Assembly: GCA_016703625.1 (NCBI GenBank)
Contig: JADJBP010000004.1
Span: 355,798 to 419,797, forward strand
From: Chitinophagaceae bacterium
Lineage (GTDB): Bacteria; Bacteroidota; Bacteroidia; Chitinophagales; Chitinophagaceae
Direction: 5' to 3'
DNA length: 64,000 nucleotides
Shown: positions 54,220-62,998 of the stretch, piece by piece
Layout: each line of letters starts with the position of its first letter
How positions within the stretch are numbered: position 1 is the stretch's first letter
Program-made: the position numbers and the translations under genes
Notes under the pieces: generated by a model
Databases searched by the model: none
Seen by the model: only the letters and a program-made list of their open reading frames with translations
What the model was told of the DNA's origin: nothing

Positions 54220-54563
54220 TGTTTCTTAATTAATTACTGCAAAAATCGGTGATATTAAAATATTTGAAGCATATATTCATCATGCCAGTATATGATTTTT
54301 GTCTGAATGGTGACTCGCCTGGGAAAAAAGATAGCCAATTTTGTTTCTGTAAATTCTCTGGTTAACTTCGTGACTATTAAGCCGGAAAGATTTTGTTAGC
54401 CGGTAAAACATAATAATTTAGCCGGTAAGTCAGATAAGACGGAAAGATATTTCACCGAAGTTGAACGACTTTCCGTCTTACCGGCAAAATAAATTCCCTG
54501 CCCTTTAGGGCAAGGGATAAAGTGAAACTTTATAAAAGGGCTTTAGCCCAAAAACAAAAAACA
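54220..54563. repeat. Palindrome-rich gap upstream of FTCD
   Basis: GCCGGTAAG (54421-54429) and ACGGAAAG (54439-54446) together form the complement of CTTTCCGTCTTACCGGC (54469-54485), giving a hairpin with one nine-base bulge. Near copies (GCCGGAAAGA, TTAGCCGGTAAAA) precede it. GCCCTTTAGGGC (54500-54511) and GGGCTTTAGCCC (54538-54549) follow. The gap also serves as the divergent promoter region; no convincing TAnnTTTG box was found. Confidence 0.65.
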
Positions 54564-56217
54564 ATGGCCCAACAACTCATCGAATGCGTTCCCAATTTCT
54601 CCGAAGGCAACGACCTCAACCTCATCAAACAGATCACCGATGAAATTGAAAAGGTAGAAGGTGTTCGCCTGCTCAACGTAGACCCCGGCAAAGCCACCAA
54701 ACCGTACAGTAGTGACTATGGTAGGCGAACCCGGCCCGGTGATAGAAGCTGCATTCAATGCCATTAAAAAAGCAGGGGAGCTGATTGATATGAGCAAACA
54801 CAAAGGAGAACATCCCCGCATGGGTGCAACGGATGTTTGTCCGCTTATACCTATTGCAAACATCAGCATGGAAGAAACGGCGAAGTATGCACAACATCTC
54901 GCCAAAAGGGTAGGAGAAGAACTGAATATTCCTGTTTATTTATACGAAGCCGCACAGCCGGATACCACAAGAAATAATTTATCGGTGATACGTACCGGCG
55001 AATACGAGGGCTTTTTTAAAAAAATAAAAGAACCACAGTGGAAACCCGATTTTGGCCCGGCAGAATTTGATGTCAAACGTGGGGGAACGGTGATCGGCGC
55101 CAGGGATTTTTTGGTGGCCTATAATATCAACCTAAATACTACATCCACCCGCCGTGCCAATGCCATTGCCTTTGATGTACGGGAGGCCGGAAGAAATAGA
55201 AGTGGACGGCAAGAAAGTAAACCAGCCCGGTACCTAAAAAGTGTAAAAGCCATTGGCTGGTATATTGAAGAATATGGTGTGGCTCAGATATCCATGAATC
55301 TTACCAATATCAATATCACGCCCGTGCATGTAGCATTTGATGAAGTATGTACCAAAGCTTCTGCAAGGGGTATACGGGTAACGGGCAGTGAATTGGTAGG
55401 GTTGATCCCTTTAAAAGCCATTACCGATGCCGGCAAATATTTTTTGCAGAAGCAGCAGCGCAGTACCGGTATAAGTGAAAAAGAGTTAATAAAAATTGCC
55501 ATCAAATCCATGGGATTGGACGAACTTACTCCTTTTAAACCCGAAGAACGCATCATTGAATATATGCTGAATGATATAAATAACAGCCGGTTAATAAACA
55601 TGAAACTCAATGACTTTGCCGACCTCACGGCCAGTGAAAGTGTTGCGCCCGGTGGCGGTTCTATATCGGCTTATGTGGGTGCATTGGGTATCAGCCTGGG
55701 CTGCATGGTAGCCAACCTCAGCAGTCACAAAAAAGGATGGGATGCCCGCTGGCAGGAGTTCAGCAACTGGGCCGAAAAAGGCGAGCAGTATAAAAACGAA
55801 CTGCTGAAACTGGTTGATGCCGATACCGCCGCCTTTAATAAAATTATGCTGGCATTTGCTTTGCCCAAAGCCAGCCCGAAGAAAAAAGCTGCCCGCACGC
55901 AGGCTATACAGGATGCTACTAAATATGCCATTGAAATACCTTTTAAAGTTATGGAGACTGCCTATGCCAGTATGGAAGTTATTAAGGCAATGGTTATTGA
56001 GGGCAACCCCAATTCTTACCGATGCCGGTGTTGGTGCGCTCTGTGCCCGCTCGGCGGTGATCGGTGCTTTTATGAATGTGCGGATAAATGCAACGGGGTA
56101 TAATGATAAAAATTATACTGCAGATATTATTGCTGAGGGGAAGGATATAGAAAATAAGACGATGGCGCTGGAGGCGGGGAGATTTTGGGGTTGGTGAATG
56201 AGAAGATTGGGGTGTAA
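54564..56217 (+). CDS. Glutamate formimidoyltransferase / formimidoyltetrahydrofolate cyclodeaminase fusion (frameshifted)
   Basis: FTCD passes the formimino group from formimino-glutamate to tetrahydrofolate and releases ammonia, ending histidine degradation. The formiminotransferase part reads LIECVPNFSEGNDLNLIKQI, HKGEHPRMGATDVCPLIPIA and VAYNINLNTTSTRRANAIAF. The cyclodeaminase part begins near residue 345: MKLNDFADLTASESVAPGGG, VANLSSHKKGWDARWQEF. Frame breaks lie near 54703 (extra A), 55190-55235 (compensating pair), 56015 (missing base) and 56180 (two extra bases); after the last two, the end reads DAGVGALCARSAVIGAFMNV and LGLVNEKIGV. The fused form of about 555 residues occurs in Bacteroidota and eukaryotes. 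Its 3' end is repeated downstream. Confidence 0.92.
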
Positions 56218-56227
56218 TGGAGCAAGC

Positions 56228-56258
56228 GTCATTGCGAGGAGGTACGACGAAGCAATCT
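56228..56258. repeat. GTCATTGCGAG...GAAGCAATCT repeat, copy 1
   Basis: GTCATTGCGAG at 56228-56238 is followed at about 20 bases by GAAGCAATCT. A second copy starts at 56491. This pair of motifs is a known type of dispersed intergenic palindrome in many bacteria. Confidence 0.7.
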
Positions 56259-56274
56259 TATAGTTTATAAGACA

Positions 56275-56334
56275 CAAGTGATCCCATAATCATCAGTTTA
56301 GGTGATTGGCATTTTCTACGGGAACACTTGCGCC
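56275..56334. repeat. Palindromic repeat family, copy A
   Basis: CAAGTGATCCC (56275-56285), 34 bases, GGGAACACTTGCGCC (56320-56334). The outer ends are inverted copies with one mismatch. This copy is oriented opposite to B, D1 and D2. Confidence 0.75.
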
Positions 56335-56341
56335 AGTAGGG

Positions 56342-56481
56342 ATGTGCGGATAAATGCAACCGGGTATAATGATAAAATGTATACTGCTGATATTATAGCA
56401 AAGGGGAAGGATATAGAAAGCAAGACGATGAAGCTGGAGGCTGAGATTTTGGGGTTGGTGAATGAGAAGATTGGGGTTTAA
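56342..56481 (+). pseudogene. Duplicated 3' end of the FTCD gene
   Basis: About 140 bases repeat the last 45 codons of FTCD: VRINATGYNDKMYTADIIAK, GKDIESKTMKLEAEIL and GLVNEKIGV with a stop at 56479-56481. The main-gene copy lies at 56076-56217, so the offset is about 266 bases. The two copies differ at several bases (AACCGG/AACGGG, AAGGGG/GAGGGG, AGCAAG/AATAAG). The second copy keeps the correct GAGGCTGAGATTTTG reading where the first has two extra G. No start codon or promoter is present. Confidence 0.85.
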
Positions 56482-56490
56482 AATCCGAAC

Positions 56491-56552
56491 GTCATTGCGA
56501 GCCCTTTTTTGCCGCAGGCATAAAAAAGGATGAAGCAATCTCCCATATTTGG
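56491..56552. repeat. GTCATTGCGAG...GAAGCAATCTC repeat, copy 2
   Basis: GTCATTGCGAG (56491-56501), an inner hairpin CCTTTTTTGCC/GGCATAAAAAAGG, and GAAGCAATCTCCC. It directly follows the duplicated FTCD end just as copy 1 follows the real end, so it was part of the duplicated unit. Confidence 0.7.
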
Positions 56553-56717
56553 ATTGATTTGATAGAACACAGATGACTCGGATAATACTGATGAAAGTTT
56601 TATTTTGTCATCTTAAAGTGCAGTCATGCTGAGCTTGTCGACGTAGGATTTTGGAAATGAAATAATATTTTTTTGAACAATCTTCAGTATTTCATGGCAT
56701 CATCGTTGTGTCCAACT

Positions 56718-56776
56718 GGCGCAAGTTTTCCCACATTAATTACAAATTGAGGAACGAATGATGACGGGATCACTTG
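56718..56776. repeat. Palindromic repeat family, copy B
   Basis: GGCGCAAGTTTTCCC (56718-56732), 33 bases, GGGATCACTTG (56766-56776). It is preceded by AACT, as are D0 and the opposite end of A. Confidence 0.75.
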
Positions 56777-56929
56777 ATGCCTCTTCAATTCTACCGGTTC
56801 CCCGCTGATAGCGGGGCAAGTAGCAACCGGAGTTATGAAACGAATACATAAAATATATCCGTGCAGCTTATATATATGAACATTTGCAGTCCTAATTCCC
56901 GGATGCAATCCGGGCAAGACTATAAAGCA

Positions 56930-56985
56930 TAAGTGATCCCTTCATTTTGATAAATGATAAGCCTTAGATGAGGGAACACTTGCGC
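56930..56985. repeat. Palindromic repeat family, copy C
   Basis: TAAGTGATCCC (56930-56940), 31 bases, GGGAACACTTGCGC (56972-56985). Same orientation as A; its inner sequence (TTCATTTTGATAAATGATAA) is unlike that of A except near the ends. Confidence 0.72.
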
Positions 56986-57029
56986 AGTGAAGAATTACCC
57001 GATTGTATAGGGTTTAAACCAAGGGCGAC

Positions 57030-57064
57030 AAAAAAAATCACCGGCACACACACATATGCCGGTG
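57030..57064 (-). terminator. Terminator of the lipoprotein gene, minus strand
   Basis: Read on the minus strand, CACCGGCA and TGCCGGTG pair around ten bases and are followed by ATTTTTTTT (57037-57030). Confidence 0.85.
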
Positions 57065-57084
57065 ACGATCTTTAATAAAGATGC

Positions 57085-57584
57085 CTATGCAAATATCTTA
57101 TTCAGCTTTATTTTTACTTGCAAATTCACCTCATCTCCATCAACTGCTGTTAGCCTGTAAAAGCTTGTGCTTGCTTCAACTATTGTCCATTCCCGGTTTA
57201 AATAAGCCAGTTGGGTAAATATGTTAGTAGGATACCAGAGTACAAAATCTGTAGATTCTGTGGGCGAACTCCATTTGCCGGTTTGCGACAGCAGGTCGTC
57301 CCAAACATGGGCGTTGCCTGATGGATAGGTACCATCAAATTGGAATGTAAAGTCTTTGAATTCAGGGTGATATCCACGCCATTATCACGGGCATACGTGA
57401 TACTTAGGTCCTGGTTTAAAATGGATGCAGTACCAGTTGACGGTTTCACTGCATTGTTTGCATTAGCTGTACCTGCTGCGTTTGGAGTTGCTGTCATTTC
57501 TGTAAGATCAGTCTTTTTGCATGATGTAAATGCAAGGCCGGAAATTACAACGGCGAAAAATAGATTAAAGATTGTCGTTTTCAT
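57085..57584 (-). CDS. Small lipoprotein of unknown function (one frameshift)
   Basis: The signal segment LFFAVVISGLAFTSCKKTD carries a lipobox cysteine near residue 22. The following 25 residues are Ala, Thr and Asn rich, a flexible tether. The frame shifts near 57357; with one base added the protein continues DFTFQFDGTYPSGNAHVWDD, SPTESTDFVLWYPTNIFTQL, REWTIVEASTSFYRLTAVDG and ends KIKLNKIFA at a TAG (57085-57087), about 166 residues. The globular part looks beta-rich. I do not recognise it. A clear terminator follows the restored stop, which supports this end over the short frame. Confidence 0.72.
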
Positions 57585-57763
57585 ATTATTTGATTTAAAA
57601 CGTTAAAGAATAACTTGTTGGTTAAAGTTTTATTGTTGGTACATGCCTATAGGTTCAACAGTCGTGCCCCGTTTTCTATAAGAGTTAACTATGTAACAAT
57701 ATTGTAGAATTATGAAAAAACCGGTGAAACGGTTATGGTATAACGTTATATAATATACGAACT
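57585..57763. other. Gap upstream of the lipoprotein gene
   Basis: It holds the lipoprotein promoter region on the minus strand and no gene. The repeat copies D0-D2 begin at 57764. Confidence 0.4.
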
Positions 57764-57776
57764 GGCGCAAGTGTCC
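57764..57776. repeat. Palindromic repeat family, partial copy D0
   Basis: GGCGCAAGTGTCC preceded by AACT; the matching far end is not found before D1 begins, so it is a half copy. Confidence 0.6.
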
Positions 57777-57788
57777 TGGCCCCCTGCC

Positions 57789-57849
57789 GGCACAAGTGTT
57801 CCCGTTTCCAATGTTTACATTTAAAACGTAATGAATACGGGATCACTTG
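57789..57849. repeat. Palindromic repeat family, copy D1
   Basis: GGCACAAGTGTTCCC (57789-57803), 35 bases, GGGATCACTTG (57839-57849). Complete copy. Confidence 0.8.
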
Positions 57850-57868
57850 TTTCCGTTTTAAATCAACC

Positions 57869-57929
57869 GGCGCAAGTGTTCCCTGTACCAAATACTAAAT
57901 TACAAGCATAAAATGTGCGGGATCACTTG
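57869..57929. repeat. Palindromic repeat family, copy D2
   Basis: GGCGCAAGTGTTCCC (57869-57883), 35 bases, GGGATCACTTG (57919-57929). Same length and orientation as D1, 80 bases downstream; it ends seven bases from the stop codon of the response-regulator gene. Confidence 0.8.
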
Positions 57930-57936
57930 AAGCTTT

Positions 57937-58423
57937 TTAAATCTGCCGGTTTGCTTCCTGGTCTATAAAATGATAATTTTTATTTCCGTCAAGTCTGGAA
58001 CATTGAATAAATGCATTCAATACCAGGTTGGTCATATAAAACCAGTTATTCCTCAGGTAGGAAATACCCTGGTAGATCTCTTCAGATCCGGCGGTTTTGG
58101 TAAAATAAGCATTGGCACCAAGCGTAATCATTTTGCAGATTGTTTGGGGGTATCAACCATGGTCAGCATGATCACTTTATCCCGGGGTATTTTTCTTTCA
58201 GCTTTGGCAGGGTTTCCAGGCCATTCATAAAAGGCATATTAAAGTTCAGCATGATCATGTCAGGTTTATGGTACTCCAGCTTTTGTAACAGGTCAAGCCC
58301 ATTATGTGCTTCTGCAATTACCTGGATATTTTTTTTACCGGCTAAAGCAGTAATTAAGCCCTGCCTGAACAGGGAGTGGTCATCGGTGATAATGATCTTT
58401 ATTTTTTCTTCCTCTATTTGCAT
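57937..58423 (-). CDS. Receiver-domain response regulator without output domain (frameshifted)
   Basis: From the ATG at 58423, the frames join into about 162 residues. The phospho-receiver domain reads IKIIITDDHSLFRQGLITAL and, at the site where phospho-aspartate is expected, KPDMIMLNFNMPFMNGLETL. There the usual MD(I/L)xMP aspartate is replaced by asparagine (LNFNMP), so phosphorylation is doubtful. The later lysine is in GANAYFTKTAGSEEIYQGI. Two missing A (near 58172 and 58137) break the frame. The NarL-type HTH normally following is absent: the protein stops at 57937, next to repeat copy D2. No sensor kinase is nearby. Confidence 0.75.
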
Positions 58424-58498
58424 GAACAAATATTTATCTGGAAACACGTATCACAATTTGTGATAAGTTCTGTCAAATGTACAATATCCAGCACATTT

Positions 58499-58513
58499 GC
58501 CGCAAGTGTTCCC
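58499..58513. repeat. Palindromic repeat family, half copy E
   Basis: GCCGCAAGTGTTCCC without a recognisable far end within 80 bases. Confidence 0.6.
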
Positions 58514-58683
58514 TTACTGTATACGCCTCCCCAACTTGCCTGGTTGTGTATTCATCCCCGGTATAAATACTATTGCAGAAACTTAATTTAAAATAGTTCA
58601 CCCCCAGCATAAGAAACAGTACCAATTTTCTGTTTAAGGCATAGTTTTGCGAACTTTTTGTATCTAAATCCAAAATAGTAACT

Positions 58684-59741
58684 ATGAAGAAGCCAAATGC
58701 AATCCCGTTGCTATATGTATTGCTCCCGTTTATTTTTATCAACTCGGTCAGCTGCAACGATACAAGTAAAGGCAATACCATAAAACAAACTACGACTCGG
58801 ATCAATCCGATACAACAAAAACAACAAGAGCTGTGGAAGGATCTACTGCCGAACCCATGGCTGCAACTTCCGTTATTGATACTGCAGTTTACAATAAAAA
58901 AATGCTGGAATTGAGTAATCATGATTCTACCGGGAAATGGCCGGTTAAAACTGTGTATCCATTGCCCGGGGCAATGTTTCCGGATAACAGGATCATCGCA
59001 TTTTATGGCAACCTGTATTCAACACGGATGGGCATTTTAGGAGAGATACCCAAAGATTCCATGTTTAAAAAATTACAGGAAGAGGTAGCTGCCTGGCAAA
59101 TGGCAGACCCGTCTGTTAAAACAATACCGGCCCTACATTATATTGCCACTACGGCACAGGCTGCACCCGGCAAGAGGCAAACACCGCCTGCGCATGCCTT
59201 TTCACCAGGTAGATACCATTATGGATTGGGCAAAACAGATCAATGCACTGGTATTTGTAGATATCCAGGTAGGTCACAGTACCGTAAGAGAGGAAGTGAC
59301 CGCACTTGAAAAATATTTGCAACTGCCCAATGTGCACCTGGGCATTGACCCTGAATTTTCTATGAAGAATGGTGAGCGGCCGGGTTCTAAAATAGGTACG
59401 TTCTCTTCTGATGATATCAATGATGCCATTGATATCCTGGCCAATTGGTTCATAAAAATAATCTTACTCCCAAGGTATTGGTGGTACATCGCTTTACACA
59501 GGGGTATGGTTACGGGTTACGAAAAATAAAAAATGGTTCCCGAAGTGCAGGTAGTCATGGATATGGATGGCTTCGGCGAAAAGATATTGAAAGAAGTACC
59601 TACCAGCGGTATATTTATAAAGTCGGTGCAGTTTACGGGCTTTAAATTGTTTTATAAGAACGATAATAAAACCAGGTCATGTTCACCCCTGCGGAATTAT
59701 TGAAATTTACACCCAAACCGATCTATATTCAATATCAGTAA
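58684..59741 (+). CDS. Large lipoprotein of unknown function (several frameshifts)
   Basis: Four frames join into one protein of about 352 residues. The lipoprotein signal is LLYVLLPFIFINSVSCNDTS. The body reads KTVYPLPGAMFPDNRIIAFY, GNLYSTRMGILGEIPKDSMF, DPSVKTIPALHYIATTAQAA, DWAKQINALVFVDIQVGHST, HLGIDPEFSMKNGERPGSKI and KVLVVHRFTQG, ending LKFTPKPIYIQYQ at 59739-59741. The alternation of strands and helices with HLGIDPEF suggests a TIM-barrel-like fold, perhaps a hydrolase. I recall similar proteins in other Bacteroidota, annotated hypothetical. Frame breaks lie near 58797, 59172, 59450, 59512, 59545 and 59680, largely at short homopolymers. Confidence 0.72.
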
Positions 59742-60104
59742 CAGGGCGTCAGCCAGGTTCCCACCTGGTACACATACACATGCAAACGGCTCAGTCAATG
59801 TTGCTGTTTTTTTGTACCGGCTGGGTTTTCACAACGTACTTATTAAATTGTAATGTCTTTTATGTGAAAACCCCATGAATAATGATCTGAAACTTTTACA
59901 CTGTCATTTTTAATTTTAAGAATTACGTGAATTACGATCCCGCCATCATTTCGATAAATGAGTAGCAGCATAAAGGCAACACTTGTGCCGGTAAGGGGCA
60001 TGATCCTGTGGAAAAACAGTTCAATTCAATAAATACAATTCACCTGCAGCAAATAGTCTTTTCCATATATTTGTTACATTATATTAAATTCTAAAACTAA
60101 ATAA
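59742..60104. other. Gene-free gap with repeat copy F and a promoter
   Basis: Apart from copy F (59930-59989) and TATATTTG at 60066-60073, a -7 box 31 bases before the next ATG, I see nothing coded here. Confidence 0.5.
59930..59989. repeat. Palindromic repeat family, degenerate copy F
   Basis: ATTACGATCCC, about 34 bases containing GCCATCATTTCG, then GGCAACACTTGTGCC (59975-59989). Orientation as A and C. Both ends carry mismatches. Confidence 0.6.
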
Positions 60105-61576
60105 ATGAGAGTATTATTCTTTCTCCTCGTTACCTGTTTAGTATCCCATATTTTGCAGGCACAATCATTTGCTGTCAACAGCACAGGCGATGCTGCACAC
60201 AGCAGTTCGATACTGGATGTGAGCAGTACAACAAAAGGAATGCTTATTCCAAGAGTTGGCCTTGTTGCAAAAATGATCCCACCCTGTAAGTTCACCGGCA
60301 ACTTCTTTAATTGTGTATAATACTGTCAATTCAGGAACAGGAGTTAATACTGTATTACCCGGATATTACTACTGGGACGGTTTACAGTGGATAAGAATGG
60401 TTACAGACAATAATGAATCATGGAGCCTGAACGGCAATACCGGAACAATCCTCCCTGAACCATTATATTGGTACTACCGATCTTACTGATTTCAGAATTC
60501 AGACCAGTGGTTTCCCGGCCATGTACTTTAATGCCAGTTCCAACTTTGTTGGTTTGGGCGATGATAATCCCGGAGAAAATCTTGTTATAAAGTTAAATAC
60601 AAGAGCTGTATTACCTGTGCCCGGTAATTATTCGGGAATTCAGATAAAACCAACATTGGCTGCTCTTGGCAGTGCTAATAATTACGGGTTTCATATTGGA
60701 TTGGATAATGCCACTCAAACTACTGCCGTATTACGAACTATGAATCAGGAGATCTGTGGTTTGGAGGTACCAATAAGATCAATATGATTCACCTGAAAGC
60801 AAGCAACCGTTTTGTAGGCGTTAATACCGACAATCCCTTTCATGCATTGAGTTTACTGATAGCCACAAATGCTGTTTTTACATTGCCCTATGACGGGTTG
60901 AGTGTGATGACACCCAACAACCCTGCCAATGCTGCTTCAGGGCTTGTAGTTGGCAGCGACCCTTCGGATTATGTTAATAAAGGGTATGGAACTTTGATGA
61001 CGGAAAGATCCTTTTTGGCACCAATAACCTGGAAAGAGGGTAACCATCACCAACACAGGAGATGTAAGGTAATGGGTATCGCTGCACCTTCAGAAAAATT
61101 ACATGTGATCGGCAACATATTGGCATCAAGTTTCATCATTGCATCTGATCTGCGGTATAAAAAAATATCCAGGAGATCAATTCCCCTTTATCAAAATTGA
61201 AACAGGTAAGAGGTGTAACCTATCAATACAAAAGGGATGAATTCCCTTCAATGGGTTTTACCGATGCCGGTCAAATTGGATTCATTGCACAGGAAATAGA
61301 AAAAGTATTTCCGGAATTGGTAGTAACCGGTAAGAATGGATATAAGGGCGTTGACTATTCTAAAATAACCCCGTGCTGCTGGAAGCCATCAAAGACCAGC
61401 AGAAACAGATCGATGAACTAAACAGGAAACTTGAAAAGTTGATATCTGTAATTAAAATTGACAGAAAAGCGGCTTCTTCGCCTTGTGCCACTCAAACCAT
61501 CGTAGGTTCCGCCAATGTTGTCTTAATTAAAGCCATTGGTGTTTATTCAACTACTGTCTATTTCCACTATGATTAA
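60105..61576 (+). CDS. Secreted protein with C-terminal S74 intramolecular chaperone domain (frameshifted)
   Basis: After a signal peptide (FLLVTCLVSHILQAQ), the N-terminal part has FAVNSTGDAAHSSSILDVSS and TTKGMLIPRV, a segment common to Bacteroidota exported proteins of this type, then repeated beta units (MYFNASSNFVGLGDDNPGEN, MIHLKASNRFVGVNTDNPFH, AAPSEKLHVIGNILA). The C-terminus is a peptidase S74 domain: ASDLRYKKN with the cleavage serine and lysine, LKQVRGVTYQYKRDE, GQIGFIAQEIEKVFPELV and a closing coiled coil LLEAIKDQQKQIDELNRKLE. In phage tail spikes this domain trimerises, then cuts itself off. At least six one-base changes separate the frames; the total is about 490 residues. Confidence 0.82.
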
Positions 61577-61764
61577 ATTATAAATGTAAGTTTTGTGGTA
61601 TCAATTCCCGAAATAATTCCGGATAGGTGATGCCGCTTCCTGTGCCAACAAGGTACCTGTGAATTATGCAATAATTTATTAAAAGCCTGTAACATTTTTC
61701 AAAAATTTTGTGCAGACCTTTAAGGGCGTTATTTTTTTTTAACCCTTTTACTAAAATTAAAAGC

Positions 61765-62446
61765 ATGAATATTCTGATGGTATTAACCTCCCATGATGCC
61801 TTGGGGGATACGGGTGAAAAAACCGGTTTTTGGGTTGAAGAATTTGCAGCGCCCTATTATGTGCTGGCCGATGCCGGTGCAGTAATAACTATTGCATCGC
61901 CTGCAGGCGGGCAGCCTCCTGTGGATCCCAAGAGCGAAGCGGCGGATGCACAAACCCCGGCAACAGAAAGGTTTTACAAAGATTTTGATGCCATTGATAA
62001 AGTGGCAAACACGGTAAAACTAAGTGACATAAAAGAAGCAGATTATGATGCTGTATTTTATCCGGGTGGCCATGGCCCGTTGTGGGACCTGGCAAATGAT
62101 ACAAACTCCATACAGTTAATAGAAGACTTTTATAAACATAAAAAGCCAATTGCTTTCGTATGTCATGCACCGGCTGCTTTGGTTAATGTAAAAGACGGGC
62201 ATGGCGAAGCGCTGGTAAAAGGAAAAGCAGTAACAGGCTTTTCAAATGCAGAAGAAGCAGCCGTTAAATTAACAACAGTAGTTCCTTTTTATTGGAAGAT
62301 GAATTAAAAAACTGGGAGCGCAATACAGCAATGGAGCCGATTGGAGTATTTATACAAAACAGGATGGATTGCTCATCACCGGGCAAAACCCGGCTTCATC
62401 TGCAGCAGCAGCAGCATTACTGTTGGCGGCTGTTAACGATAAATAA
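61765..62446 (+). CDS. DJ-1/PfpI-family protein (frameshifted near the 3' end)
   Basis: The ATG at 61765 opens MNILMVLTSHDALGDTGEKT. The nucleophile elbow cysteine is in IAFVCHAPAALVNVKDG near residue 133, and the partner glutamate is in TGEKTGFWVEEFAAPYYVLA. YDAVFYPGGHGPLWDLAND is the family signature. Members of this subgroup act as glyoxalase III or deglycase-like stress enzymes, or chaperones. The frame breaks near 62290 (a T run) and 62310 (an A run); restored, it ends SSAAAAALLLLAAVNDK at 62446, giving about 227 residues. Confidence 0.9.
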
Positions 62447-62513
62447 TAGTATTATAAAAGGGCAAAGAAGATATTTCTCTTCACAGGATATTTTATGTTT
62501 AAAAACAATAATT

Positions 62514-62909
62514 ATGAAAGGATTTAAAGGCAATATTGAAAGGAAACTTTGGCAAATGAAAATTTCAGGAAAGTATTATATACCGGCAAGCATCTTCAAC
62601 TTGTACTGATGAGCCTGAAAATTGGTGAAGATATAGGAGAAGAGACACACCCGGATACAGACCAGTTTTCAGGTTTGAAGGCGGTACAGGTACAAGTGTT
62701 ATTGATGGTAATGAATACCCGGTTGCTGCAGGAGATGTGGTTGTAGTGCCAGCAGGTGCAAAACATAATATTACCAACACCGGTACTTCAGCTCCACTTA
62801 AAATGTACACCTTATATGGCCCGCCTAATCACCGGGATGGAACGATACGTGCAACAAAGGAAGATGCTGAAAAAATGCAGAACAGTTTGACGGAAAAACA
62901 ACCGAATAA
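62514..62909 (+). CDS. Small cupin-domain protein (frameshifted)
   Basis: Three frames join into about 133 residues with a single cupin barrel. Motif 1 is around EDIGEETHPDTDQF, motif 2 around AGDVVVVPAGAKHNITNTG. The opening LANENFRKVLYTGKHLQLVL and the ending MYTLYGPPNHRDGTIRATKE fit the small cupin_2 proteins of Bacteroidota. Metal-binding histidines are present, but substrate and reaction are unknown. Missing bases are at about 62550, 62675 and 62872. It lies 67 bases downstream of the DJ-1 gene. Confidence 0.8.
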
Positions 62910-62998
62910 TTGCGGTAGATGATATCTGTTAAATTAAATCTAATCAATGCCAACCACACTGTTGCAAAAAGTTACAGCATAATATAAACAAAGAGACC

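Larger units (their letters stand above)
56553..57084. repeat. Gene-free mosaic of small palindromes
   Basis: Besides the listed copies, it holds GTCATGCTGAGCTTGTCGA (56623-56641), CCCCGCT-GAT-AGCGGGG (56800-56816) inside a wider CCGGTT/AACCGG frame, and CCCGGAT-GCA-ATCCGGG (56898-56914). A 77-codon minus-strand frame at 56684-56917 runs through these palindromes and is not a gene. Confidence 0.65.

Noticed and set aside
56293..56538. Minus-strand frame of 81 codons
   Set aside because: It is antisense to the duplicated FTCD end.
56684..56917. Minus-strand frame of 77 codons
   Set aside because: It is assembled from three palindromic elements and has no start context or family-like composition.
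57764..57929. Closely spaced repeat copies D0-D2 considered as a CRISPR array
   Set aside because: The conserved parts are the ends of inverted units, copies also occur in reverse orientation nearby, and no cas genes are present.
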